From Doris montereyensis (lineage: Eukaryota; Mollusca; Gastropoda; Nudibranchia; Dorididae), in NCBI GenBank assembly GCA_037039925.1, contig JAXRKP010000208.1:286001-350000 (forward strand): a stretch of 64,000 bases of DNA, read 5' to 3'. The position numbers were made by a program, and so were the translations under genes. The notes beneath the pieces were generated by a model that ran no database searches, had not been told where the DNA came from, and saw only the letters and a list, made by a program, of their open reading frames with translations. This document shows, piece after piece, positions 47,673-61,402 of the stretch (positions are counted from its first letter, which is position 1; each line of letters starts with the position of its first letter).

Positions 47673-48007
47673 TTCTTCTTCTTCTTCTTCTTCTTCTTCT
47701 TCTTCTTCTTCTTCTTCTTCTTCTTCTTCTTCTTCTTCTTCTTCCTCTTCCTCTTCCTCTTCCTCTTCCTCTTCCTCTTCCTCCTCCTCCTACTCCTCCT
47801 CCTCCTTCTTCTTTTTCTTCTTCTTTCTCTTTCTTCTTTTTCTCCTTCTTCTTTGATCTTTTTCTTCTTCCTCTTCTTCGATCTTTTTCTACTTCATCTT
47901 TCTTCTTTTCATTGTTCTGGTGAGAAAACAACAACTGACTAACTTGTACTGAGTATTGCCTTCATCATACATGGTATATAAATTTCAAGTCTTTTAAGAT
48001 TCACATG

Positions 48008-48075
<68 letters not shown>

Positions 48076-51000
48076 TTATACACAGTAAATTTTGATTTTA
48101 ATTTTTGTCTTGCTTGGATCGTATTTTTACAAAGCTTGCCTGCTTCAGTGATATTTAACACTAGAAAGGTGTAATAACGACTACACGCTAATTGGCTCAC
48201 AGAGAGTCATCGTCGCAGCTCAAGGCTGTCCAGAAAGTTTTATGAGTTCATGGGGTGCTGTGATTTCTCATCAGGTCATTGTCAATTTTATTGTATTCGG
48301 TCGCATGGTGATCATCTGGTCTCGCCCAAATCAGGCCAAACTAGGATGATCCCATTCTTTTCAAGTTGAGTAGGAGACAACAAGATCAATTACATTTTGT
48401 GCAAACACACATTCGTATTATCAACTAAGTCACACACACTCAAAACAGACCGGCTCACATGTATACCCCTCTAGCAATGGACTTGTCTTATTAGGATCAT
48501 TCCATTTTACAATAGGTGTAATCAATGAATGAAAGTTGTATGATCAAGCCTACTTCATACAGAATATATAACTGTTAGCATCATTACTACCAGTTGCCTG
48601 AGGCAAAGATAAAGATGGATGCACCCCTTTTGAAATAGACTTAACCAGATGCCCTCCTAGATTTCCCAAAAGCTTTTGACAAAGTAGATCGCCATGGATT
48701 ATAAATAAAATTGGATGGATATGGTATTTAAAACTTTCTTCTTCAATGGACCAAATCGTTTGTTTTTTTTGCAACACACTCAAAAGGTAAATTGTTGATG
48801 GTGTTGAATCTAGTCCAAAACCAGTGCTTTCAGGTCTTAGGTCGTCTATTCTTCTTAATCAACGATATTGACCAAAAATTCTCATCAGGTACCAAACTAA
48901 GACTCTTTGCTGATGGAAGTCTATTGAATAGAAAAATAAATAACATGGAGGATTGCAAAATATTATAAAATAACCTAAACACACTGCAAGAATGTGAGAG
49001 ACAGTGGAAAATGGAGTTCTATCCAGATAGATGTCAAGTACTAAAAATATGCAAAAAAGTCAAAAGAAATCAACTCAGACTATTACATACATAACCAAAA
49101 ACTAAAAATAATCGATAGTGCAAAATACCTAAGAGCTACAATAGACACTAAATTGTAATGGAAAGAACAACTATGCAGAAAAACAAATAGTCTTTTGGCC
49201 TTCCTTAGAAGAAACATTTACAACTGTGCTCAAAATGTAATTTAAGAGAAGGGCTACAGGCTAAAACCAGTCTTACAAGAAATTGAAAAAGTGCAAGACT
49301 GCAGCTGGCTTTGTAACTAATAATATACATGATATATTAATTGCTAAAGGAAATACCAAAACGAACATGAATAAATTGCAATAGATACCTTTAGAAGAAT
49401 ATAGAGCCAGAAATGAAATAGTGCTTTCTTCAAGGCTATAAATGGCCAACTGTTTATTCCATTATATCAGCTTAAACTTAGTATAAGAACGACCAGATCA
49501 GGCTGTCAAACATACATGGTTCTATCTCCAAACATTGATTATCACCTGCACCAATTTCACCCTAGTACAACAAGGCTGTGGAATAGACTACCAACAGAAA
49601 TAAAAATCAGCGATAGCACTGAAGACTTTAAAAAAACCCAGAACTAAACACAGCATTGCAATGGACTATTGGATTGATATTTTTGGGTTCAATTAAATTA
49701 TGCGAGATGACAGTAATAATCAAGAATTAAGTTGGTCAGTTATTATGAAGAAGAAAAAAAGAGGTTTAACGTCGTTATGATGACAAAGTTGAAATCAAAT
49801 AAATTTATTTTACAACTCTGATGGAAAAACAAATAAACAGCTTTCAAAAAAGAAAGATAAATGGGTGAAGATTTAGTTAAATAAGCAATTGGATAAATGG
49901 GTAAAGAGTAGAGATAAAGGAAAGATATATTAGTAAATGGAATACTGACTTTAACTAGATAAGTAGTCATAGATTGATATAGAGAAAGGTAAATAGGTAG
50001 CCAGATAGATATGTTGATGTAAAGTAGATTGATTATTTACGTATTTATTCAACATTATGCTATATTAGGTATTGTTATAGATTAAGATGAGTTACATAAT
50101 GTAGAGTCTGAAGATAGCAATGTTTATGAGTCAGATAGAAAAAAGAGAGAGAGGAAGTGGAGTGGAGAGAGATAGGCAGAGATGAGAGAGAAAGGATAAG
50201 AGGAAGACAGACAAACAAACAGGGAGAAAGAACATTAAAGAGGTTATTGCCTGAGTTTGATTTTTTTCTTTTCAAAATCAATACAGTTTTTTCCTTTTCA
50301 TTCCATTGCTGTAGATAGCGTAGCTATGTGCATTGGGTCATATCCATACATATGCAAAACTAAGATTTACGTTGCATATTCTTTCGTTTGTTTGTAGGCG
50401 GTCCTGTTGGGTTTGCTTTGCCACTGAGGAAGATGATCGCTCTGCGTCATGGGTTCGTCCATGTCGCTGTAAAGGTACAACAAAGTGGGTCCACCAGACT
50501 TGTCTACAAAGATGGGTGGATGAAAAGCAAAAGGGCAACAGCACAGTGAAAGTTGCCTGTCCACAATGCAATACAGAGTACCTCATTATATTTCCTAAGT
50601 TAGGTAGGTTTGATGCCACTGGTCCCTCTGTCTTCATGTGTGAACAACTTACGGGAGGAAAATTCAAATATATCAGATGGCATTGCTTTTATTTCGATAT
50701 ACGGAATTCATGAATAAGTCATCCTTAAAACGGGTTTCAAATAGAACCATATATATGTAAAATATATCTTTGTTACTTTTGTAGGGTATTTTTATATGAT
50801 TTTTTCATGGGTTTTGTCACTTTCGCTAAGGGAATGGTAAAGTTTAGTGTGAATCCTTTTATGTTTACATCTCTGTTGTGCTGAGAAAAATTATGATGGT
50901 CATAAAGTATTACGTGTGATGGTAATAATTTCCTGCATTGCGAATCTGTCATGCAAGGGAATTTTCATAAAATAGAAAGTCAATGAAACTAGAGTTAGAA

Positions 51001-51685
51001 AGATAGAATTCTTCTATGACAATTTAGGATTCAGCATGAAATTGATTTGCATTTAATCCAAACAGGCCCAGTGGTCTATGTGATGGACATCATTGACAAG
51101 GTCATCTATAAAATGTGCCCTTTTGTAGCCGGTGGTATTTTTATTGGCACAGTCTACTGGACAATGGTCACCTACGGAGCAGTTACAGTGATGCAGGTAA
51201 CTTTAAAATTATGCTTCTATTAAGTTTAGTCACGGTTTATAGGTCACCTAATATAATGTAATAGATTAAACCTGTAGCCTAGTGATAAGATTGCGAGAAT
51301 TGAGATTGTGAGCTCCTGGGTTCAATTTTTGTAACTTTAAAGCTTCTCTTTTTGTGTTTGTTTATTTTTTTTACAAACTACAGTGTTCTTTTGCTTTGTA
51401 AACGGAGGGGATAAATTTAAGTTGAAACTTTATTGTGTATTTTTAAATGTTAAGCACAATAAAAAAAATTGTTGTTGAATTGTTTATTCTTTTCTAAGGT
51501 TCTTGGTCATAAAGAAGGTCTAAATGTCATGGAGCAGGCTGATCCATTATTCCTCCTCATTGGCCTTCCAACAATACCTCTTATGCTGGTCTTGGGAAAA
51601 ATGGTTCGATGGGAGGATTATGTCCTGAGATTGTGGCGCAAGCATTCCTCTAAACTGCCTTTGTTGAACTACCTTTTTCCAGATG
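47292..51685 (+). CDS. MARCHF5: MARCHF5 (MITOL) E3 ubiquitin ligase, 5' four coding exons
   Basis: MARCHF5 is a multi-pass RING-CH ubiquitin ligase of the outer mitochondrial membrane that acts on fission/fusion and signalling proteins. Coding exons are 47292-47326, 50398-50603, 51066-51196 and 51499-51685, all GT/AG with matching phases, giving 186 residues plus one base (human 278). The C4HC3 RING-CH ligands are Cys15, Cys18, Cys34, Cys36, His44, Cys47, Cys66 and Cys69. Near-identical family blocks include W-V-H-Q-T-C-L-Q-R-W-V-D-E-K-Q, A-V-T-V-M-Q, D-P-L-F-L-L-I-G-L-P-T-I-P and R-W-E-D-Y-V-L-R-L-W-R-K. Hydrophobic segments follow at about 101-122 and 139-158. The last third was not found in 51686-64000 and probably lies beyond the window. 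No frame breaks are seen. Confidence 0.93.
47628..47860. repeat. (CTT)n / (CTTCCT)n polypyrimidine microsatellite
   Basis: A long TTC run that changes to CCTCTT then to CTT/CTTT variants. In MARCHF5 intron 1. Poly-Ser and poly-Arg frames are artefacts. Confidence 0.95.
48009..48075. repeat. (TA)n microsatellite
   Basis: A perfect TA run of about 66 bases in MARCHF5 intron 1. Confidence 0.97.
48225..48645 (-). repeat. dispersed repeat family D, copy 2
   Basis: The reverse complement matches 4005-4420 along its whole length, ending at the AAAAGGGGTG edge. It is directly followed by a dead LINE. In MARCHF5 intron 1. Confidence 0.65.
48655..49650 (+). mobile_element. decayed LINE, RT region to C-terminus
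   Basis: The plus strand shows A-L-L-D-F-P-K-A-F-D-K-V-D-R-H-G (RT motif), then F-A-D-G-S-L-L where F-A-D-D is expected (near 48905), L-Q-E-C-E-R-Q-W-K-M-E-F, I-R-T-T-R-S-G-C-Q-T-Y-M-V and L-W-N-R-L-P-T-E-I-K-I before a stop at 49645-49647. Many stops and frame changes are present. The catalytic Asp change and decay make it inactive. It is a different family from 42890. Confidence 0.82.
50398..50603 (+). CDS. MARCHF5: MARCHF5 coding exon 2: RING-CH domain
   Basis: The acceptor is TTTGTAG at 50397 and the donor is GTAGGT at 50604. It encodes the whole C4HC3 domain from R-S-C-W-V-C-F-A-T to A-C-P-Q-C-N-T-E-Y-L-I-I-F-P-K-L. Confidence 0.95.
51066..51196 (+). CDS. MARCHF5: MARCHF5 coding exon 3: first membrane region
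   Basis: The acceptor ends AACAG at 51065 and the donor is GTAACT at 51197. It encodes G-P-V-V-Y-V-M-D and a hydrophobic stretch, ending T-Y-G-A-V-T-V-M-Q, as in vertebrates. Confidence 0.95.
51499..51685 (+). CDS. MARCHF5: MARCHF5 coding exon 4: second membrane region
   Basis: The acceptor ends TCTAAG at 51498 and the donor is GTAAGT at 51686. It encodes V-L-G-H-K-E-G-L-N-V-M-E, a hydrophobic segment, then G-K-M-V-R-W-E-D-Y-V-L-R-L-W and a Leu-rich end, stopping in phase 1. Confidence 0.95.
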
Positions 51686-51784
51686 GTAAGTTTTTTGGTG
51701 TAAATGATATCTAATGAAGCAAATATATTCCTTTGGAGAACTCTATGGCAAAATTTGGGCAGTTTGGGTGCTGTTGATATACTG

Positions 51785-51905
51785 CACTGTTTGTAGGTCT
51801 TATTTCTTTCCTTTCACTCTTTTCTTTACCTATCATCTTGCTGTTTCCTCTTAATGCACCCTCAGATCAATGCATGGGGTAAATTTCAATGAAACAAACT
51901 GTGGC
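51785..51905 (+). repeat. dispersed repeat family C, copy 2
   Basis: It has GTAGGTCTTATTTCTTTCC, TATCATCTTGCTGTTTCCTC, TTAATGCACCCTCAGATCA and GGGGTAAATTTCAATG. It lies just after MARCHF5 exon 4. Confidence 0.65.
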
Positions 51906-52072
51906 CAAAGGTGTCGTGGGCTGAGAAATTGAAGAGAGAAGGAAAAAAGAAGCAGATTCTGAATTCACCTAGTTTGGACCAACATTTGATAGCGTGTATA
52001 TCAGTTGCATTTACGCTGTCATATACATAATAATATGTTTATTTTACACAGAACAGACAAAGCTGTATGTTA

Positions 52073-53053
<981 letters not shown>

Positions 53054-53222
53054 AGTTGTTGGGCCTTTCGAACGGTAAGGATTGAGATAATGAAGCCAAG
53101 TCTGCATGAGAGATCTTTTGAACGTTTTTCAGCTTTAAGTCATTGTCGGTCAACGGATTTCTGTTGTCATTGCTTATCCACTACTGTCAGTATTCTTCCC
53201 CTTTCCTGCTGCCCACTTCCTT

Positions 53223-53346
53223 TGCGTCCGTCAGTGGGCGGCGGTGATGGTAGGTCTTACGTCTTCTTTCCTTTAACTCTTCTTCACTGGTCTTTCAGCT
53301 TGCCGTTGCATCTTCATTCACTCTGAGATTACTGCATATGATGTGA
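53223..53346 (+). repeat. dispersed repeat family C, copy 3
   Basis: It has GTGGGCGGCGGTGATGGTAGG, TCTTTCAGCTTGCCGTTGC and TTCATTCACTCTGAGATTAC, ending in a G-run at 53347-53374. More diverged than the copies at 18795 and 56000. Confidence 0.55.
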
Positions 53347-53374
53347 TGGGGGAGGTGGGGGGGGGGGGGGGGGG
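53347..53374. repeat. poly-G tract
   Basis: A run of G broken only by GA and GT near its left end. It may be G-quadruplex prone, and its length is a likely sequencing weak point. Confidence 0.9.
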
Positions 53375-54673
<1,299 letters not shown>

Positions 54674-55104
54674 ACACACACTTTCTCTTTCTCCATAACC
54701 GTTAGCCGATGATGAATTTCCGGTTAGGTACGATAGGCTCGTCCGGCTTAGGTTTGGATTAGGACCGGTATGAGTGTTTTGATCCCTCATCAAAAGCTTT
54801 TGTGTTGATGCCCTGTTGTTTCTGAAGTTGTCGCAGCCCTGGGTTATACCACCCTTTGCTTTTCATCATCATCATCGTCACCATCAATAGCTTCAATATT
54901 GTCGTTTTCCTTATCAGTAAAGGTTGTCTTTATTTTCAGTATCATTGTTGTCATCATCAGCACTGCCATCAACGTCATCGTTATGGGTGTTGTCAATATT
55001 GCCATTATCATTGTTCCTATCTTTAGCATCGACGTTATATTAATTATCACGCTCACATCTACAGCCGAAAGTATATAGTATGTGATGATCATTATGTAGT
55101 CTCT

Positions 55105-55262
55105 TATGTCATTTGTGGGCGGTTGGTAGGAGGCTCTTGGTAGGACCTGCTTCTTTCTTTTCGTTCGTTTCCATGTCTTTCAATTCATCTTGCTGGTTGC
55201 TCTTAATTCACTCTGATATCACCACTTATAATATGGTGGATGGTGTAACATTTCAATGCAGG
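55105..55262 (+). repeat. dispersed repeat family C, copy 4
   Basis: It has GGCGGTTGGTAGGAGGCTC, TTCATCTTGCTGGTTGCTC, TTAATTCACTCTGATATCAC and ATGGTGTAACATTTCAATG. Confidence 0.65.
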
Positions 55263-55400
55263 CACCAAACAGACTCCTTTCTCGTTGTGATTGCTTGGTT
55301 AAAGACTCTTTGCAAGCTTATTTTAGTTGACCTCGGTAAAATTGAACTGTCTCCTCCCGACTCATACACACATCAGGTGTTCGCCCTCGTCAACGTTGTC

Positions 55401-55432
<32 letters not shown>
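55401..55432. repeat. (GAT)n microsatellite
   Basis: A ten-unit ATG/GAT run. Confidence 0.92.
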
Positions 55433-55505
55433 AGAATATCACCTGGGTGTCCGAAGTCGACGTTATGTGGCGCTCGTTCACTCTCTTTTTCTGCTATTTA
55501 AAGGG

Positions 55506-55810
55506 AGGGGGCTTGGTAGTCCAGAGGTAATGGGTCGGCATCTCAATTAAAAGGTCGCAGGTTCAAGCCCCCCGGCGGTTGAACGTTTTTTTTTTCGAGT
55601 CAAAATCCACACCCCCTCCCAAGTTCAGGTAGGTGGATCGACACCTAGTTCCATGGAGGGGGGGGGCGCGGACGGTCGTTAAACAGGAGGTCCCATGTGT
55701 AGATCACAACACTCTGTGCACATTAAAGATCCATTGGCAGTCTGTGCGAAATTAAAAATCCTACTAAAAACTCCAGAGATCACCTTAGTTGTGGATGTGG
55801 GTAAAATCAC
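55506..55810 (+). repeat. SINE family B, full-length
   Basis: This is the cleanest plus-strand copy: head GCTTGGTAGTCCAGAGGTAA, B-box-like CAGGTTCAAGCCCC, body AAGTTCAGGTAGGTGGATCG and GATCACAACACTCTGTGCAC, and tail CACCTTAGTTGTGGATGTGG then GTAAAATCAC. It can serve as the type copy. Confidence 0.82.
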
Positions 55811-55999
55811 ATGACATTAAAATGCTATTGGAGTACATGCAGCAGGCTGTCGTCATGTATAGTTATTTACAGCATCATATCGTTCCCATCGCCTTCTCTG
55901 TACACCACTCAATCGTACATGATGATTATGCAGTCTTGCATGTAAGGTTTCCATCTTTATGGTGCCAATGTCTTTTGATGTGCCCCAAGTATTGATGGT

Positions 56000-56128
56000 G
56001 TTTTGCGGACGCTCCTGGCAGGTCCATCTTCTTCCTTCCACTCTGCCACTTTTCTTTTATCTTGCTGTATCCTCTTAATTCACCTTGAGATGACCACATA
56101 TGGTGGGCGGGATAAATTTAATTCAATC
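56000..56128 (+). repeat. dispersed repeat family C, copy 5
   Basis: It has CGGACGCTCCTGGCAGG, TTTATCTTGCTGTATCCTC, TTAATTCACCTTGAGATGAC and GGTGGGCGGGATAAATTTAA. Confidence 0.68.
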
Positions 56129-56504
56129 GATCAATCAAACAATGAATGGGCCCTAAATAGCTCACCTCTTCTCGATATCATTTTGTTGAGGAGTGACCGT
56201 GCTGTCCCTGGATATTGACAAGACTTTCTCATTATCATGGTCATGGTGAAGTTAATAAGGTCAATCCATTAATGAATTAGTTCGTTCTTGGTATTATAGC
56301 TGTGCCGAGTCTGTAGGTCAGGTCCTTGTTTACACACAGAGGGCGGTATCATAATACCGTACTTGAGAGTAAATGGCTGGACGCCCTGAGTGTGAATACG
56401 TCCATGACAAGTACAGTAATTTCTGATAACAAAAAGAAAGAAGAAATGGCCACTTTTGATTACGAATAAGTTCAACAAAGTCGCAACAATGATATCAAAC
56501 TTGT

Positions 56505-56600
56505 AATAATAATATAATAATATATATACTTCTATTGCGCATTTTCTCAAAAGAGCTTAAAGCGCCTCACAATAGCATACAATACAACATAAATAAAATA
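56505..56600 (-). mobile_element. LINE-like 3' tail
   Basis: On the minus strand it has a GAGGCGCTTTAAGCTCTTTTG block, AATGCGCAATAGAAG, then a (TAT)n tail, the same order as the LINE end at 9246-9320. The element probably extends right to about 57050, but I recognise no protein there. Confidence 0.45.
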
Positions 56601-57439
56601 TAATGGTCATAGAACATGATATTTAAAACAGTCAAAATGTATCATATTATTATCCTAAAATAGAAGGGTTTAAGAGTCCACTCAAAAGATTTAAATGATA
56701 CAACAATCTTAAAACACACAAAGAGTATAACATGATCGCGAAACCTAAAAGATACATTGTAAATAATACATTAAGCTAAAAAGATAGATACAATGAATTA
56801 GTAAAGTATTCAATGAATAGAGCATTCTTACAAGAGACACGAGATATATAATGCGCATAGACATAATCAAAAGATTCATTATAAATATAAGCTATCCTAA
56901 CAAAAACAACGATCGTTAAAGGCTTAAAATGACAACCAGAGAATACATTTTGCTTGATACCAATCTTTATCACATTGAATGATATGATAATAAATACCAG
57001 CCAATAACGGATAAGAAAAAAAACCCTCATCGTTTTTCGTGTGCAAGCCATTTTGAACTTAGGACTAAATGGTTCCCCGTTACAACTTTAAAAAGGCAAA
57101 ATGTTATCAATCAAAGATTAAAAAGGAGACAAAATCAATTCCATGTTCTTGCAATTTCGTTTTATGTGCAAACAAAGCTTCAACCGCTGTACGAAAGTCT
57201 ATTATTATATCGTGAACTGATACATGCGCGCGAATAGAAAAGAAAATGAATGCTTTTGCTTATGTTTTTAAAATTTGCTCTCGTTTCCCCTAACTGATCT
57301 CCATTAGTTATATATCACAACATAGTAAATAAAAAATTCCATTCATATGGTACGTTGTACTAGGTTTACATGATTTGGACCACTCCCGGCTGATCGATGC
57401 TGTAGTAGTGAACATTGCGACGCAATCGACATTATTGTG

Positions 57440-57980
57440 AGTAAGAAGTAATCACGACGACTCTGGTTCAAAACCCTGTAAGTAATCACGACAAGTTAAT
57501 CACGACAACTCTGGTTCAAAACCCTGTGAGTAAGAAGTAATCACGACGACTCTGGTTCAAAACCCTGTGAGTAAGAAGTAATCACGACGACTCTGGTTCA
57601 AAACCCTGTGAGTAAGAAGTAATCACGACAACTCTGGTTCAAAACCCTGTGAGTAAGAAGTAATCACGACAACTCTGGTTCAAAACCCTGTGAGTAAGAA
57701 GTAATCACGACGACTCTGGTTCAAAACCCTGTGAGTAAGAAGTAATCACGACGACTCTGGTTCAAAACCCTGTGAGTAATCACGAAGTAATAACGACGAC
57801 TCTGGTTCAAAACCCTGTGAGTAAGAAGTAATCACGATGACTCTGGTTCAAAACCCTGTGAGTAAGAAGTAATCACGACGACTCTGGTTCAAAACCCTGT
57901 GAGTAAGAAGTAATCACGACGACTCTGGTTCAAACCCTGTGAGTAAGAAGTAATCACGACAACTCTGGTTCAAACCCTGC
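57440..57980 (+). repeat. 41-bp minisatellite with a tRNA B-box-like core
   Basis: About 13 units read GTAATCACGACGACTCTGG, TTCAAAACCCTGTGAGTAAG, AA. Variants include ACGACAACT and two units with one A fewer (CAAACCC). The unit resembles the head of repeat family F (GTAATCATGACGACACTGG then TTCAAGCCCT at 10826). The array ends in CCCCCCCGCAACGCG. Confidence 0.93.
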
Positions 57981-58095
57981 CCCCCCGCAACGCGCGGTAG
58001 CAGAGAGGAATAGCCTGCGACGAATTTCGAAGTCTAGAACGTATTGCGAGGAAAGCTCTGACGTACACGCTCGTCATGTCTGATCTGTTTTCACG

Positions 58096-58390
58096 TTACC
58101 CACATCCACAACAATGGTGATCTCGGGGTTTTGTGGTAGGATTTTCAATTTCTCCCGGGCTGCCCTGTCAAGGGATCATTAACATGTACAGAGTGTTGTG
58201 TTCTGCACTCGGGGCCTCCTTGTTACCGTCCGTCTCCAATGCGACTAGGTGTCGATTCAACTACATGGGCCGGGATGGTGGTGGATTGTACTCGAATGAA
58301 CTCGAGGAAATTGTTCCAATCGTGGAGTCTTGTACCACGACCTTTTGGTTAAGAGGCCGACACCTTGTCTCTGAACCACCGAATCCCCGT
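58096..58390 (-). repeat. SINE family B, full-length
   Basis: On the minus strand it has the head GGTGGTTCAGAGACAAGG, GGCCTCTTAACCAAAAGGTC, body blocks and the tail CACCATTGTTGTGGATGTGG. It lies 115 bases after the minisatellite. Confidence 0.8.
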
Positions 58391-59116
58391 TCGTCGTGCC
58401 AAAAAAAGAAAACAAAAACAAACAAATAAATAACAAAAAAAGAAAACAACAAAGAAAAACAAACAAAAACAATCAGAGGTCGGTAGTTTATATACTTTCT
58501 TCTTAGTGTCTGCAAGGGCACCCGATTACAACAAACTGTCCAGTCCCCCAGATCGCGGCTTTTTGTCTTCAGACAAATAGGCAAACAGAAAGATAGCGTA
58601 TCCTGTAAAATTAACCAGCTCGCAATCTCACTACATGTCCTATTTTTGCCAGTTAAACTCCCCCCAAAAAAAAAGAAAGCAACAACCCCCCCCCAAAAAA
58701 AAATCCAACCCCCCCCCAAAAAAACCCCAAAACAACAAAGAACAAAAAACAAAACCTAAACAAAACGAAAAAAACCAACAACCCAAGAACTACCCAAATC
58801 AACTCGTGTCGCCTTACTCCTTGTCTAAAGAAAGTAATGCTACAAAAAGGGAAAAAAATACGGAGAAGAGAAGTGTTTCTATGTGAAGAGCGAGTGGCTC
58901 GGTTTTATCATCCACGAACTCAGGCGATGACGGATTCCAACTGGCTGGCACTCACCCACGGCAAGTTTAGTTAGTGTAAATATAAAGGACATCCGCTAAC
59001 CCTCATCTCAACGGTCACCCTCTCCTGACCTGATAATATGGACTAGATGGCTAACATTTCGTACATTCTTTTGCATAGTACTAGGCCCAAAAGCCAACAC
59101 CCAAGAAGCTATAGTG

Positions 59117-59962
59117 TGACAACAACAACAACTTCAGTAGCAACGACACCACCAACAACAACAACAACAAGAACTTCAGTAGCAACGACACCACCACCAC
59201 CACCAACAACAACAACAACTTCAGTACCAACGACATCACCACCATCACCAACAACAACAACCACAGAACTTCAGTAGCAACGACACCACCACCACCACCA
59301 ACAACACCACCACCACCAACAACCACCACCACCACCACCACCACCACCACCACCACCACCACCACCAACCACCACCACCACCAAGAACCACCACCACCAC
59401 CACCACCACCACCACCACCACCACCACCACCACCACCACCACCACCACCACCACCACCACCACCACCACCACCACCACCACCACCACCACCACCACCACC
59501 ACCACCACCACCACCACCACCACCACCAATAACAACCACCACCACCACCACCACCACCACCACCACCACCACCATAACAACCAGAACCACCACCACCACC
59601 ACCACCACCACCACCACCACCACCACCACCACCACCACCACCACCACCACCACCACCACCACCACCACCACCACCACCACCACCACCACCACCACCAACA
59701 CCACCAACTTCACCACCACCACCACCACCACCACCACCACCACCAATAACAACAACAACTTCAGTAGCAACCACCACCACCACCACCACCACCACCAACA
59801 ACAACAACTTCAGTAGCAACACCACCACCACCACCACCAACAACAACTTCAGTACCAACGACCACCACCACCACCACCAATCAAAACTTCAGCAGCAACG
59901 ACACCACCACCACCACCAATAACAAGTTCAGTAGCAACGACACCACCACCACCAACAACAAC
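59117..59962. repeat. (ACC)n / (AAC)n array with an embedded 18-base motif
   Basis: About 845 bases of ACC and AAC triplets are punctuated about ten times by AACTTCAGTAGCAACGAC or a close variant (for example near 59130, 59172, 59217, 59265, 59756, 59805, 59847, 59885 and 59927). The motif falls in different reading frames, including TAG, so it is not a mucin gene. Confidence 0.93.
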
Positions 59963-60320
59963 AACATCATGGCCAAGAACTGCACACTCACAAGGAAAAC
60001 AATTCACTAACACAATCGACAGTTGGTTGTAGTGAGAGGTTCATTAAAGCACCTTATTAAAAAAATTCTTATTTGATTCTATGTTTTCTTACGCTCTTTG
60101 TTGTTTCACGTGTGTCAACATGCAGGAATCTTCGAACTTCCAGATTCGACTTATGGTTTCGAATTGACAAATGTACGAACACCCACCCACCCCTTCCTAT
60201 GTCGTGTTGAGAAACAAACCTAAAAAAGATATGCCCCTTCCTCGAAAAAAACAACAAAAACACATCCCCACCAATTTCTCTCTCTACACTCCCCTCCCCC
60301 TTTCCCAAAGAAAGAGCAAC

Positions 60321-60396
60321 TAACTATCAGCCACGAAAACCAAGCTTAAATCCAAGATTAACTATCAGCCACGAAAACCAAGCTCAAATCCAAGAT
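60321..60396. repeat. 38-bp direct duplication
   Basis: Two copies of TAACTATCAGCCACGAAAAC followed by CAAGCTTAAATCC or CAAGCTCAAATCC. Confidence 0.85.
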
Positions 60397-60623
60397 TGCC
60401 TCCCACAGCCCCCCCCCTCCCACCGCAGGGAAGAAAAACAAACAAGAAATGAAACCAACATCATAGAAACAACAATGCAGAGCTAACACAAAAGCCCCAA
60501 CAACCCCCCCTTTCCCTCAACAAACCCCGACCAAACTAACCAAAAACAACTAAAATAGCCCTACCCAAGATAATGAAAAAAAAACAACCCAACAAAACCA
60601 ACAACAGATCATACAATACAGCT

Positions 60624-60736
60624 CCCCCCCAAAAAAAAAACAACAACAAAAAAAACAAAAACAAAAAAAACAAAAAAAAAAACAAAACAAACAAAAAAAC
60701 AAAACAACACAAAAAAACAAAAAAAACAACAACTGA
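60624..60736. repeat. A-rich low-complexity tract
   Basis: A-runs separated by single C, starting after CCCCCCCC. Lys/Asn frames are artefacts. Confidence 0.85.
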
Positions 60737-61200
60737 CAACAAGGTTAGTTCCTCCTTTAAACAACACTTACTACTCTCGCCACCCCCTCCCCCTTCCCTC
60801 CCTTCCTCCCGACATACAGGCTAGAAAAAACTCACTAACCCCTACTCCCTAGTCAGACATCCTCCCAAAAGCGATTGTATTACAACACAAACCACCACTT
60901 CTACGTTGCGACGAAGGTAAACCGATTTTGGTCGAGTGGCTTCAGTAACCGTGTATGAATTTACGCCCCTATATCGAACGCATTATGTAACAAAGTGCGT
61001 AGTTTTATTTGCTTGGATGCGGCGTAAATGGTCTGTTTTGTTAGTGGCGTTTATTTTGTCTTTCTAAGCGTTTGTGTTGATTAATGACGTAGTATCGTTG
61101 TACGCACAGGCCTCTCTTTAAAGAACGTAGCTTGGGGAATGTTTGCACAGTGATCACAATGAGTACTTTAAACAAAACAAAAAAACCCGTATGTGATTTG

Positions 61201-61305
61201 ATTTTACTCGAATAAGTGGAGAAAAATTGTTGAACCTGTAGGGCTACGAACCCACGAAGGTTTGATTGAGAGTGAGAGGCTGACACCTTGCCTCTGGGCC
61301 ACTGT
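61201..61305 (-). repeat. SINE family B, head fragment
   Basis: On the minus strand it has GTGGCCCAGAGGCAAGG, CCTCTCACTCTCAATCAAAC and GGTTCGTAGCCC. The body is missing. Like the copy at 45411, its head edge lies next to a (GA)n tract. Confidence 0.7.
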
Positions 61306-61325
61306 GTAGAGAGATATAGATAGAT

Positions 61326-61328
<3 letters not shown>

Positions 61329-61399
<71 letters not shown>
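61329..61399. repeat. (GA)n microsatellite
   Basis: A perfect GA run ending in GGAGGGGGGG. Confidence 0.95.

Positions 61400-61402
<3 letters not shown>

Noticed and set aside
47596..47934. Poly-Ser and poly-Arg frames
   Set aside because: Translation of the CTT/CCT microsatellite in MARCHF5 intron 1.
57440..57980. CRISPR-like array
   Set aside because: Units are contiguous 41-base repeats without unique spacers, in a eukaryotic setting.
58635..58886. Lys/Pro/Gln-rich frame resembling a nuclear localisation signal
   Set aside because: Low-complexity C-run and A-run DNA; no splice context or conservation visible.
59047..59277. Thr/Pro-rich mucin-like frame
   Set aside because: It comes from the ACC/AAC array; the embedded motif appears in different frames, including with a TAG, so no selection on one frame is visible.
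59081..59858. Poly-Val, poly-Gly and poly-Trp frames on the minus strand
   Set aside because: Three phases of the same triplet array.
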